A stretch of DNA of 64,000 bases from Xiphydria camelus. Lineage: Eukaryota > Arthropoda > Insecta > Hymenoptera > Xiphydriidae. The stretch covers positions 6,887,001 to 6,951,000 of the forward strand of contig OY783198.1 in NCBI GenBank assembly GCA_963678675.1. The letters run 5' to 3'. Shown here piece by piece: positions 10,977 through 20,759 of the stretch. Under the pieces are notes generated by a model. That model saw nothing but the letters and a program-made list of their open reading frames with translations, was not told where the DNA came from and did not search any database. Position numbers and translations under genes: made by a program. The stretch's first letter is position 1. The number at the start of each line of letters is the position of its first letter.

Positions 10977-11110
10977 TAGACTTGACTATAGCTTGTTTTC
11001 ATCAAACAATTTCAAATCATTACAACCAAATTATTTAATTCGAGTATCTAGATCGGCGTTTTCCCGCCCGTGACCGCCGATTTCGTCAAATTTACTATTT
11101 TTTTAGTAGA
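10977..11110. mobile_element. Family E MITE fragment
   Basis: CTAGACTTGACTATAGCTTG followed by TCAAACAATTTCAAATCATTACAACC and a CCCGCCCGTGACCG block closely parallels 16048-16187 (about 90 percent by eye). The terminal poly-T/CTCCGTG seen in the other copy is lost here. Confidence 0.6.
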
Positions 11111-12417
11111 TTGTATACATATTATTCATAAAATGATTTTTACTTTTCCAAAAAAATGTGTCTTACTCGTAAAAGTAATAGATTCGATAAATATACACGC
11201 ATTCGATTCGGTAACGGAATTTCTTTTGGGCCAAGCAAAGTTCCTTGACGTGAGGTATATGTCATTATTCGCGTCTTTCTAACCGGCTGCAGAACGGTAA
11301 AACGATCAAACGCTTAATCATTCGAGAAACGTGGCTAATGTGTTTACGCAAATACTCGTCGCGGTCTGCTTTTACGTTGTTGATTATTTTCCGCCTCGAA
11401 GAGAGCTCGCAAGGTCGTTAGACCTTGAGCGGATTAAGCAACAGAAATGCCTGGATGAACGTTTAGTTTGGTTGCGTTATGAGCAACCGCGCGCGTGGTA
11501 TAGTGAAAATATATGTATTTGTCATTTTATACGGGACAGAGTTTGGCCGTAGGTACCTCGATTTAGGTACTATCGAGTGTTGTCCGCGAAATCTGAATTA
11601 ACTTCCGAAATCGATGGTTAAACAAACTTTTAGAGTACGCGCAGTTGCATTATCGTTCTATATCGAACAGAATTTGCTAGCGCTGCGATTGCATCGTCTC
11701 TTTTAGTGCGTGAATTTGCCGTCAATCGACAAAGTCTGGTGCGTGTGAATGAGATGCGGAGTTATAATTTATTATCTACTCATCCGACGCGTCTAATCTT
11801 CGAAATAAAAGTTAGAATACATTGTGAGACGTTCTAATCGAGCGAAGACTCGGCGGAGCTTTTTTCTTGCGTTAAAAGTGCTGAGTACAATTTTTACCAA
11901 CTTGCTTGACCCTTTCTGCACTCGTTCCATATTTGGTTGTCCTAATTTGAGGTCATCAAATTTTTGAGAATGAATAGGTAAGGTTGCAGAAGTACATCCA
12001 AACAATTATAATTATTACGAATTTGCATAATTTAGAGAATTTATTCTCGTTCGATCGAAATCGTTACTAATCTTATGGATAGATATAAATCGACCTGCCG
12101 ATCGTTTCTACATGTAAAGTGGTACTATAGTACGAGTAGTTAAGCAGATTACACGGAAACTATTTCGAGTTATACGATGCCTAAACTGTGCACGGTTCGC
12201 GTTACGCAAATTAGGCGCACGCTTTGTCGCCGCCATGCGCGCAATGAACTTAAACCCGGCTTTACGAACTTACGGAATCGTAAAAGCTCCAGACCGACTG
12301 ATCAAAATACGGAAACGCCAGCGGGCGACGTTTGCGATCGCGACGTCGTGGAACGTCAAATTGTTACCGATTCTTTTATCGCAATTTGTCTCCCGAATTT
12401 ATGAAGATTTTATATTC

Positions 12418-12467
<50 letters not shown>

Positions 12468-12689
12468 GGCAAATCTACGCTTTACAGTTCTAATTTTCAA
12501 AATATGTTGAAACTACATTGACGAATTTATTTCGAACCATAATCCTCGGTATTAATTTTTGATACGTTGCTTCGCGTTCTCTTTATAAAGATTTACGTTT
12601 GGCGAAATAATTAATCTCCGTTCTCGCGTCACCTGGAAGGAAAACACGCGTCACACGTGTATATATCGAGCGTACAATTTCTAAATGGT
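11111..12689. other. Unique sequence with CT microsatellite, no gene seen
   Basis: Nothing recognisable apart from the (CT)n run at 12421-12467. Frames at 11070-11552 and 12177-12468 have no domain and the latter ends in the microsatellite. Confidence 0.4.
12421..12467. repeat. (CT)n microsatellite
   Basis: About 23 CT units in a row. Confidence 0.95.
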
Positions 12690-13510
12690 TCATTGACCGA
12701 CATGCTCTTAGAAAGAGATTCTTATAAACAATTTCTATGGGAATCTGATGTACGTTTGACACAGCAATTCCAGATATCCACTAGAAAAGGTCGAGAAAGA
12801 TGAATAGGAACGTATTGGATTCTATGTATATCTGCGATGATAAATAGGAATTTACTAAATTTTATATATATCTATCCGTAAAAACGAGTTAAATCCCATA
12901 AAAATAATAAAGACCTATATACACCATTCTACTTTTAATCACTAAGATAACCTTAAAAGATTCTATCTGTTTTTACATATATACACTCTCTTTTTTCTAC
13001 ACACATTTCTATTTTTCTCTCAGATGTGTACTACTTAGTACTCGAGTAATTGTTTTTTTTGCGCACAAAGAATTTCTTGTTCCACAACGAAGGTACTCTT
13101 GAACCAAGAATATAGACATATTCTTCGATCAAGAATCTGTATTCTTAAAAATTTGTAAGATCATAATAGGTATGTGTGTGAATCAAAATGTATTTTTTTG
13201 GTACTACACTGAAAGAAATAAATGTAGTTAAGACAATTATTTTGGATTCAACTGTTCAAGTTTGGTAATTACCACCAGTTTTTATAGTTGTCGTAGCTAT
13301 TTTTAGTTACCGGAACAAAAGAATTATTACGATTACTATATAAAATTGGTGCTGATTACAAAACTGGAGCAGCTGAGCCCAAAATAATTCTCTCGACTAC
13401 TTTTTTTTTTCTCAGTGCAGAGAATTGCTGTATCCTCGAGCACATCAAATTTCCATGCGGATTCTATGAGATTTTTACGAGTCTCCTATCCACAATATTT
13501 TTTAATAGAG
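12690..13510. mobile_element. Palindromic MITE, related to 4140-4512, interrupted
   Basis: Left arm (TCTATGGGAATCTGATGTACG, CACAGCAATTCC) answers right arm (GAATTGCTGTATCC, ACATCAAATTTCCATGCGG). The segment AGATGAATAGGAACGTATTGGATTC matches the element in the LMO4 intron. A younger CACTGA-end MITE sits at 13207-13417. Outer limits are approximate. Confidence 0.55.
13207..13417. mobile_element. Family F MITE (CACTGAAAGAAATA end), nested
   Basis: Starts CACTGAAAGAAATAAATG after TA (13205-13206) and ends TTTTTTTTTTCTCAGTG at 13417. The interior has inverted ATTATTTTGGATTCA/GAGCCCAAAATAATT blocks. It interrupts the repeat at 12690-13510. Confidence 0.65.
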
Positions 13511-14775
13511 CAAACAACCGGTCACTGCGCTCGATCCGGAAATTAGACGCTCCGCTCTCGCTCCGACGCTGAAGAACTCACGTATCATCGCGTCACCCGA
13601 TCAAAACTGCGTTGCCGGTCACGCGTGACTCTCCTCGAAATTCACCGACAGTCGTTTCTCCGAACGCGTCTACGTCCGCGCCCGGGAAAATCGCTCGCGC
13701 CCAGCCGCGCGCGTCCATTTACGATTCCCCGTAACACAGTGATCGCGCCCGAACGGAGGAGGGACACCCACGCGATTTTCCATGCACGAGCCGCGGCGAC
13801 AAGGCGCCCCATCAGGGTCGGCGATATTCCCGGAAGCTCACGCGCGCGAAAGCGCGCCGTACTTTTCCGAATTCCCGTAACCGGCTTCCTCTTTCCTCGT
13901 CTCCTTTGCGCGGAAGGAAGAAGAGCCGTCCGGATAGTTGCGCGCAATAAGCCCGGCATCGGCGGGAGCGCTTTTCGAACTTTCGAGAGAAATCGACGCC
14001 GGAGGACGACTGTGGAGAGGCGGGTGGGGGAGGCACCGGGGAAGAAAAGAAGCGAAACGAGATCGCGCGCGGCATTGGCGTTCAAAGGTAAAAGAGCATG
14101 ATTCACCGCGTGCGCGCGCGATCGGAGGGAACGCCGAGAACGTTGGGTTGTCTCCGAGAAATTTGGCAGACCATTCTTCAGGCGGTCCGCGCGGTGCAAA
14201 CGAGTGGAGTACCTAACGAGCCGCCGTTAGCGAGAGCCGCGCGTCCCCGTCGGGGATAAAAGGGGGGAGAGTGAGAATATTCTTAGAGAACTCAGCGCGC
14301 GCGCGGTATATGAGACGCATGGGCGCAGCGAGATATTCGTTAATCTCCGAACCGAGTGGTGCTAATTGTCAGGCGTATAAATCGGAGAGCGATGTAAACG
14401 TCGCTCCGCAGTTGGCACCGCGCGCTTTCGCACCGCTTAGACGCGCGTGCGATTCACGCGCGACTACCGCATAATTGGACGATAGGAATGAGATTCGGTG
14501 CGCGAGCTATGCTCCGTTGTTGCGCGATGGTGTGGGGCTCTGTTTTCGTTTTCATTTTTTCTCCATCGGAAACGTGCGAGAGCGCGGGAATTCGGCGGGA
14601 CTCTACGACTGCGAGTGATAAACTTCCGCGCGATTTCGCAACGGTTGCGCGCGCCAGTCACTCGCCCTGCGGGAGGTTGTCGAAACGACTCCCGCTGTCG
14701 AAAGTATCGCGCGCGGCTAGATACCGAATCGCGCGCGGCGCGATTGGGCGTTGTTCGCGGTTTAACGGAGCTGGG
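13511..14775. other. CpG-rich region, no gene supported
   Basis: GC- and CpG-rich throughout with several GCGCGC runs, so long frames open on both strands (13625-14101 and 13642-14199 overlap on opposite strands) without any recognisable domain. May contain regulatory DNA or a promoter; nothing in the sequence settles that. Confidence 0.4.
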
Positions 14776-15382
14776 CTCAGGCGGAAGGAGTTCTATGTAT
14801 TTTGTATATAATCCATATGCGCATTTGGTCATACAGTCTGTCAGAAGAACGTGTACGCGATTTTTTTTAAGTACAAAAGATATTTATTTGTAACTTTTTT
14901 TACATGAATGTATATCACATTTGACACGGCGCAATTATTCAGTAAGTCGTGCAATCGCCATCATTTTCGAGTATGGCCGCACACCTTCTGGGCATACTTT
15001 CGACTAGTTTGTCCTGTGGTTGCTTTTCTGTGGTTGCTCGCTTCATCGTAGTCATCGACGTTTTTATACACCTCAAAAACCGCTCGACTCACTTTGCAAC
15101 GAAACTTTTTGACTTTTTAATTGCTTTCGCAGCCGCTGAAAACGATAATTAAGGCCCTTTTTTGGGCATTTGCAGAGGAAAACTGCCTCAAAACGCTTTG
15201 CACTCATTTACTCTTCCACTTCGAGGTTTCGAGCGATACTAAAATGAATCGGTGTTTGTGCCGTAGCTCTCTGACGATGCAATCGCACCCCGAAAGAAAG
15301 ACAGAGATAACTCTTGTACCTACGTTAAAAAAAATCACGTACACGTTCTTCTGACACAGACTGTACATGGATTATATCATGT
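14776..15382. mobile_element. TATAT-family MITE split by a Tc1-type element
   Basis: The left end CTCAGGCGGAAGGAGTTCTA, then TTTTGTATATAATCCATATG and TTTGGTCATA match the TATAT family. After the Tc1 insertion it resumes at 15364 with TACATGGATTATATCATGTG, again TATAT-family. The right end is not clear; the limit is approximate. Confidence 0.6.
14834..15363 (-). pseudogene. Internally deleted Tc1-like transposon
   Basis: Terminal inverted repeats of about 37 bp start CAGTCTGTCAGAAGAACGTG on one side and CAGTCTGTGTCAGAAGAACG on the other, flanked by TA (14832-14833 and 15364-15365). On the minus strand, decayed N-terminal transposase coding (MSAKRFEAVFLCKCPKKGLN, then in another frame KKSKSFVAK and KRATTEKQ) runs directly into a Tc1-type C-terminus (DKLVESMPRRCAAIL). 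The whole catalytic core with its DDE residues is missing. So this is a non-autonomous 530-bp deletion derivative with frame damage. Confidence 0.85.
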
Positions 15383-15539
15383 GATTTCGAAGATGGCGAT
15401 CATGCACTGACAATGAGAGAAAAGTGAGTAGGTAGTAAAACCAACCATAATCGCAAGATTGAATCTTCCTGGGGTTGCTAAAGTACCATATTTACAATTT
15501 GACAGACCATGAACGCAGTCGAAATGAACTTTGATGCAC

Positions 15540-15990
15540 GGTTATGGCAACGATAAGCTTGTAGTTTGTGATGGCTGTAGACCATGGTTTGATTAACCAC
15601 AAGTGATAGTCAGAGGGAGCAACGGTCTGGAGAATACGGCGGGTGGGATAGGACTTCCAATTTCAACGTTTCCAAGTATGTCTTGACCACTTTCGCAACA
15701 TGGGGTCGAGCATTGTCATGCTGCAAAATCACTTTATCGTGTTTCTCGTTATATTGCGGCCATTTGTCTTTCAATGCTCGGCTCAAACGCATTAATTGCG
15801 TTCGATAACGATCGCTTGTGATTTTTCCAGTCGGTTTCAACAGCTCATAATACACTACGCCGAGCTGGTCCCACCAAATACAGAGCATGACCTTGGAGTT
15901 TCGGAATATTCGGTTTGGCAGTCGACTTGGCCGCGATATATCCCCATGATTTTCTGCGTATTTTTCGTCCTCAGTCACAATGCGATGCCG
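15540..15990 (-). pseudogene. Mariner transposase fragment (DD34D type), frameshifted
   Basis: The minus strand encodes a mariner catalytic core: MLCIWWDQLGVVYYELL holds the first Asp, ILQHDNARPHVAK the second, and SHPPYSPD leads to the third. One frame shift just after YSPD breaks the ORF; the adjacent frame continues VAPSDYHLW, which carries the third Asp of the DD34D set. N-terminal helix-turn-helix parts and terminal repeats are not recognisable here. Inactive relic. The region 15383-15540 is probably more of the same decayed insertion. Confidence 0.85.
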
Positions 15991-16047
15991 ATTAAATTAG
16001 CGGTCACGGGCGAGGAACGCGGATCAAGTTACTTGAACTAATAGTTT

Positions 16048-16187
16048 GCTAGACTTGACCATAGCTTGTTTTCGTCAAACAATTTCAAATCATTACAACC
16101 AAATTGTTTAATTCAAGTAATTAAATCGGCGTTCCCCCGTCCGGGACTGCCAATTTAGTCAAATCTACTATTTTTTTTTCTCCGTGT
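16048..16187. mobile_element. Family E MITE, half copy with CTCCGTG end
   Basis: CTAGACTTGACCATAGCTTG through CCCCCGTCCGGGACTGCC to TTTTTTTTTCTCCGTG. It parallels 10977-11110 and the copy near 36430-36563. The left half of the palindrome is missing. Confidence 0.65.
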
Positions 16188-16189
16188 AA

Positions 16190-16262
16190 AAATAAGATAT
16201 AATTCATGTGTATGATCAAATCCACATATAGACTATATGAAAATAAAAAAATTTTCTACCAG
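16190..16262. mobile_element. TATAT-family MITE remnant
   Basis: GATCAAATCCACATATAGAC followed by TATATGAAAATAAAAAAATTTTCTACCAGG resembles the right end of the TATAT family with a decayed CCTGGG terminus. Confidence 0.45.
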
Positions 16263-16810
16263 GAGGTGGAGAGGCGGGGGAGAAAGAAAGCTCCCCGGCC
16301 TCGAGGAACGTCGCCCCCGTTCGCTCGTCCCTAATTGATACCTATAGAGTCACCCCAAACCGCGAAGAGCCGAGCCGCCGCTCTTGCGCGCCGCGCGCGT
16401 TTCGCGAAAATAAAGGGAGCCCCGCGCTCGCAGCCCAGTCGATTCCTTTGGAACCGGAAAGCGGGGCCAATCGACTGGCGCGGTTCTATTCGCGGCGCGG
16501 CCAATCAAAATGCCTAGTATATCGCCGTCAGCCTCGCTAATTAGACGCCACGTAAATCAGTCCTGGAATTCAGCGTTAATTAACACAGGTTTCCTCCGGA
16601 GTCGCTTACCCACCTATTTATCGAACGACGCGCGGATGCAATATCGCGCGCGTGACGCGAGCGTGACCCACGGAGCGTCTAGCATTCGGCGTAGGGAAAT
16701 GGGGGCGGGCGATAGGGATCTGTCGTTGTGTCCCAGCTTGTCAGTTGGATGTATTTATCGTTGGAAAAAAATGATGAATTCGTGAACGATATAAGTATAA
16801 GTGTATCTTA
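16263..16810. other. CpG-rich unique sequence, no gene seen
   Basis: GC-rich stretch with GCGCGC words; no exon or transposon recognised. Confidence 0.4.
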
Positions 16811-16812
16811 TA

Positions 16813-17051
16813 TCGCACATCCCCTTCAAAACTGTAGGTAGTAACTCGAAAAATTTACGAAATCGAGTTTTCTGCAGTATTGTATGGAGAACAACGACAT
16901 CTATTCAAGTGCCTTCAATATATAAAGAAACCAATTTAGTTTCTTTATTTGAGTCACCACGAGGACAAAAAATCAATATTGAAATTTTCTTTTGGCTCTC
17001 CTGTAAAATTTACTTTTTTCGAGTTACTACAGTTTTGAAGGGGATGTGCGA
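16813..17051. mobile_element. Foldback MITE with TCGCACATCCCC ends
   Basis: TCGCACATCCCCTTCAAAAC at the left is an exact inverted copy of GTTTTGAAGGGGATGTGCGA at the right; inversion continues with AGTAACTCGAAAAA/TTTTTTCGAGTTACT. TA flanks both ends (16811-16812 and 17052-17053). Shares its first seven bases with 1838-1988. Confidence 0.8.
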
Positions 17052-17053
17052 TA

Positions 17054-17195
17054 TTTCTGTTGGCTGAATTTGGTTAAAGCGGGTTGCTAATGTATAAGTA
17101 AATCGAGTTTAATTTTTATTAAACTTTCATATTTTATAAATTTGATTTATTTATACATTAAAAGTTATTCTTAATTAAATTCAACCAACAGAGAT
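17054..17195. mobile_element. Small palindromic repeat abutting the previous element
   Basis: TTCTGTTGGCTGAATTTGGT answers AATTCAACCAACAGAGA at the right; the middle holds inverted ATAAATCAAATTTATAAAAT-type words. It directly abuts the element ending at 17051, so one of the two may have inserted at the edge of the other. Confidence 0.45.
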
Positions 17196-17349
17196 ATAAA
17201 AAACTCGTCCTATGAATTAATGCGAGTTATTGGGATATCCTGCAACACTGTGCGACGCTGCGAAAAGATTTCACTCGTCTGGGTACACATCGAGGGTGAA
17301 CTTCCTTCAATCCGCATAGACATTTGTACGCCGTACTTTAATTCATGGG

Positions 17350-18086
17350 CACTGAGAAGAATAACGTTGAGACCAAAATCCTGGAGACTTTAACCAAATC
17401 GTTTGGTGAAATATAGATCCTCGATCTGTGTGTTTGGTTTGACTGACTATTTTCTAGTTAAATAACTACATATTTGGTTCAACTAACTAGTATTTTGTTC
17501 AAAATAACTAAACTCGTTTAACCAGGTGCATTTTATCATTTTAACCCTCCGTGGTCACATATCGATACGGTTCCGCAATGGTCACACATGGGTCAAATAG
17601 ACCCAACCGATTTTTAAACAACAGCCACATAAACAACATCCGTCCAATTTAGATCGATAAATTATGGAACACTCTTTGAACATTATTGAATATCTAATCA
17701 CCGTGTCTACGTAAGAAATGAAATGACATATTCAAAACGATGGCGAGTATGTAGATGCATGAAAAATGAGCTGCTTCACTAAGTGTCATAACTCCTTTAT
17801 TTTTTAAGTTTTCCTAATAAAGCCAATGGATGATTCTCACGAGATATGATATTTTGAAACGATAAATAGTTCTATAGTGCACGTTTCAGAAACAAGTTTT
17901 TCCGAGGTCCGAAGAAGGTTCGTAGTATGAGTTTTGAGAAGAAGGTGTTTATTCCAAGATCTGATGAGGGTCTAGTTGCGAAAAAACGAATGATTGTAAA
18001 AAAATAGTAGTCAGCTTCAAAATTGAAGCCTGGGTCAAGTGGACCCGCGGTGATCACAAAAGATTAACCGAGTTATTTTTCTCAGC
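17350..18086. mobile_element. Family A MITE split by a piggyBac-type MITE
   Basis: Starts CACTGAGAAGAATAACGTTG with the AAATCCTGGAGACTTTAACC block; ends GTTATTTTTCTCAG. A 519-bp piggyBac-type element sits at its TTAA; removing it restores CATTTTAACCGAGTTATTTT, the normal family A end. Confidence 0.75.
17545..18063. mobile_element. piggyBac-type MITE at TTAA
   Basis: Flanked by TTAA at 17541-17544 and 18064-18067. Left end CCCTCCGTGGTCACAT; right end, read inward, TCTTTTGTGATCACCGCGGG, so the outermost bases have diverged. Near each end is a 15-bp quasi-palindrome, GGGTCAAATAGACCC (17590-17604) and GGGTCAAGTGGACCC (18032-18046). TTAA duplication is diagnostic of the piggyBac superfamily. No transposase. 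Confidence 0.75.
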
Positions 18087-19389
18087 TTCATAATTCGACG
18101 TGAATTTGGGCACATAATCGCGGAGAGAACAACGTTCGATCAACGCCATTCGTTATAAACAAATTGCAGAGGGTTGGAGTATATAAAGGAGTGCACAGAG
18201 CCGCACCGCGAACAAGTTTATGCCGCGCATATATGTAGATTTAGCTCGCATCGGTCGATGAACACGCGCGTGTCCCGCGCTAACCGCGTATATCGAAACA
18301 AAATCAATTATCCCGTATGAACAGTTTTTCCGGGTCGCTTGACTTCACGATTTAGCGATATCCCGTGACCTCGGTTTCCGGACGCGCGGCGGCTCTGAAT
18401 TATCTCGTCTGGAAATACTTCGGGAAAAGAATGTTCCGGTTTAAATTGCTCTCGATTCGGGAATCGAAGAATCAGACGGGATCGCGGAAATCGGTGGATT
18501 AGCGAGCGTTTAGCGTGTCGAAATATTCTCTCGGGCGGATAGCCACTAAATTAATTAACCGTTCCCTGCTGTACTAAACTATTCCCAGCGCCTTGGCCGC
18601 CCCTTCGAATTATAGATCCCTTCAAGTTTTCCGGAAGCCCCCGCTCCGGTATCCCGAAGGAGCAACTTCCGCGGCGCCGCGCGATGTAGTGCGCACGACG
18701 CGGAAGGCGCACAGGCTTCGTAGATGCGTACTGCGGGCCACATCCGCGGGTCCGAGTTCCCGTCTCCCGTCGAGAGAGAGCGTTTCTCGTTTTTGCGTCC
18801 GTCCGCTCGCTCGTGGACGCGCGAGCGCGCGGGCACGGTTTAATGAATGTCTGCCGGCTAATGAGGGACCCTGATATACCGACCGGGGTGTCAGTCGGGG
18901 CGTAGGGGCACCACTGAGGGAGGGTATCGGCGATGAGGGGCCGCGGAGGGCAGAGGGGGCTTATTTATTTCGGACGTAATGAGACCAAGAGGGGTCCCGG
19001 AGTCGCGCGGTCCGACGGACGGCCGGAGAGGGAGAGCGAGCGAGAAGGGAGCGACCGAGGAGAGCGAGCCGCGGAACGGGGAGAAGACGGGGTCGACGGG
19101 AAGGGGAGCGAGAGAGCGCGAGAGGCGCGGGCGAGAGATAGCCCGAGACACCAATTATTGTAACTAAGTAACCGCGCTACGAGCTTTTTGTCCCGATGCA
19201 AAAAACCACGCGTTAGATCCCAGCCAGAGAACTTTGGAGCAAGTTGCCCGCCGCGGAGGAGAGTCTGTTCCTCTAACGAGGCGCCGTTGTTTCGAACGCG
19301 GTCTACCGGGTGAGGGCTTGGATCTGCGGCGTAGCAAATATAACGTAGAAAATGTTGTGGAAGTATTGGCTCCATGCATAACCACCATA
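18087..19389. other. CpG- and GA-rich unique sequence, no gene supported
   Basis: Holds a TATATAAAGG motif at 18180-18189 that would pass as a TATA box, and a GAGAGCGAGCGAG-rich purine stretch at about 19020-19140. Long frames on both strands (18593-18874, 18965-19501) lack recognisable domains. Confidence 0.35.
18180..18189 (+). promoter_or_regulatory. Possible TATA box
   Basis: TATATAAAGG in otherwise CpG-rich DNA. There is no clear initiator motif 25-30 bp downstream and no following exon, so this is only a candidate. Confidence 0.15.
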
Positions 19390-19661
19390 ATTGGCACATG
19401 CGTAGGAAAAGGGGTATACCATAAGTCGAAATCCTTAGTTTTGAGAAAACAAGGAAAACAGTTTGTTGGTGTCGCGATTGATCACAAATTAACATATCCA
19501 AAAATTGTCTTGTGGAAGTGGCATATTTTTATGAGACTATTCTTTGATTAAGTATACCCCTTTTCCCAGCGATAGACAATGCCCAAAAAAAATCCCGTGG
19601 ACGACTTATCTCAATTTACGCAATTTTCGACTTATACCCCTTTTCCTACGCATGTGCCAAT
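19390..19661. mobile_element. Foldback MITE with ATTGGCACATG ends
   Basis: ATTGGCACATGCGTAGGAAA with the following AGGGGTATA is an exact inverted copy of the right end; CATAAGTCGAAA continues the pairing. TA on both sides (19388-19389, 19662-19663). Non-coding, 272 bp. Confidence 0.8.
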
Positions 19662-19778
19662 TAGTTTTTATGATTATGTATGATTATATAGATGAAGGGA
19701 CACGAAGTTCCGCTGGACGACACAGAGGATACTGACAGATTTCATGTTTACTCTCACATGTAATCAGGAAGAGTAGTA

Positions 19779-20167
19779 TATTGGAAAATGGACATCTGTG
19801 CTCAAACCATCTCTACCCAAGCGACATTTCTACTATAGTATAAGTCTACGAGAGGAACTCATCTGCGGTTATTTCCCTACCCGACCTTAACTCAACCTTT
19901 AATGCATTGCCATCTAATGACAAGTCTACCAGAAAGAAATCACTCCATTGTGACATCTCTATCAAGATATATTACTTATAGGTAGAGATTTCACAGTGGA
20001 GAGATTCCCTTCTGGGGTAGACTTGCTATCAAATGGTGGTGTATTAAAGGTTGAGTTGAGATCGGATAGGGAAATAACCGCGGTTGAGTTTCCCTCATAG
20101 ACTTATACTATAGTAGAAACGTCGTTTGGGTAGAGATGATTTTAGTAGAGATGTCCATATGCCAGTA
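19779..20167. mobile_element. Long foldback element, about 390 bp
   Basis: The two halves pair almost throughout: GGACATCTGTGC...CCATCTCTACCCAAGCGAC on the left answers GTCGTTTGGGTAGAGATGATTTTAG...GATGTCC on the right, and AACTCAACCTTTAATGCA answers TGTATTAAAGGTTGAGTTG. Candidate TA flanks at 19777-19778 and 20168-20169. No coding. Confidence 0.7.
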
Positions 20168-20520
20168 TACTTTTCATGCATGAAGCTCATAGATGGTGAG
20201 CGTCATCGTTGATTGGTCATGGGGGATAGGGAGAGATTCACAGCAGGATCGGCAACTATCAGTGATGAAACTCTTCAATCAGGCGCGCCTGATTCTAGTC
20301 AGGGTCCTGATTCTCGAACTCATACGAGAAACTTTCATGTATGAATCTCTAATTTTAACCAATGAAATAGTGGACCGGACGGAATGGCCGCGAGGAGCTT
20401 GGCGAGATTAAAAGATTCGTCTGCGAAAGTTTCTCGCACGAGTTTGCGAATCAAGACTGAAATGGAGTGAAATCTGGTAAGAGTCAGGTGTACCTTCCCA
20501 ATTGAAGAGTTTTACCACCA

Positions 20521-20759
20521 CACTGAGAAAAATAATTTGGTTAAAATGACAAAACGCATCTGGTTAAACGAGTTTAGTCGTTCTAACCAAAATACTGGTC
20601 AATTAGACCAAGTATCAAGTTATTCCAACCAAACCTTTAGTTATTCCAACCAAAAAAGTGATCAGTCAAACCAAACAGATGGAGGAGCCATATTTCACCA
20701 AACAGTTTGGTCATTGTCTCCAAGATTTAGGTCAAATTGACCAAATACTTTTCTCATTG
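20521..20759. mobile_element. Family A MITE
   Basis: CACTGAGAAAAATAATTTGG start, GTTAAAATGACAAAACGCAT block, CTAACCAAAATACTGG and an ending ACTTTTCTCATTG. The left flank is CA and the right TA, consistent with a mutated TA duplication. Confidence 0.85.

Noticed and set aside
13625..14199. Overlapping 158- and 185-codon frames on opposite strands
   Set aside because: CpG-rich DNA with few stop codons in any frame; Arg-rich composition, no motif.
18965..19501. A 178-codon minus-strand frame
   Set aside because: It crosses a MITE end (19390) and a GA-rich tract and shows no recognisable domain.
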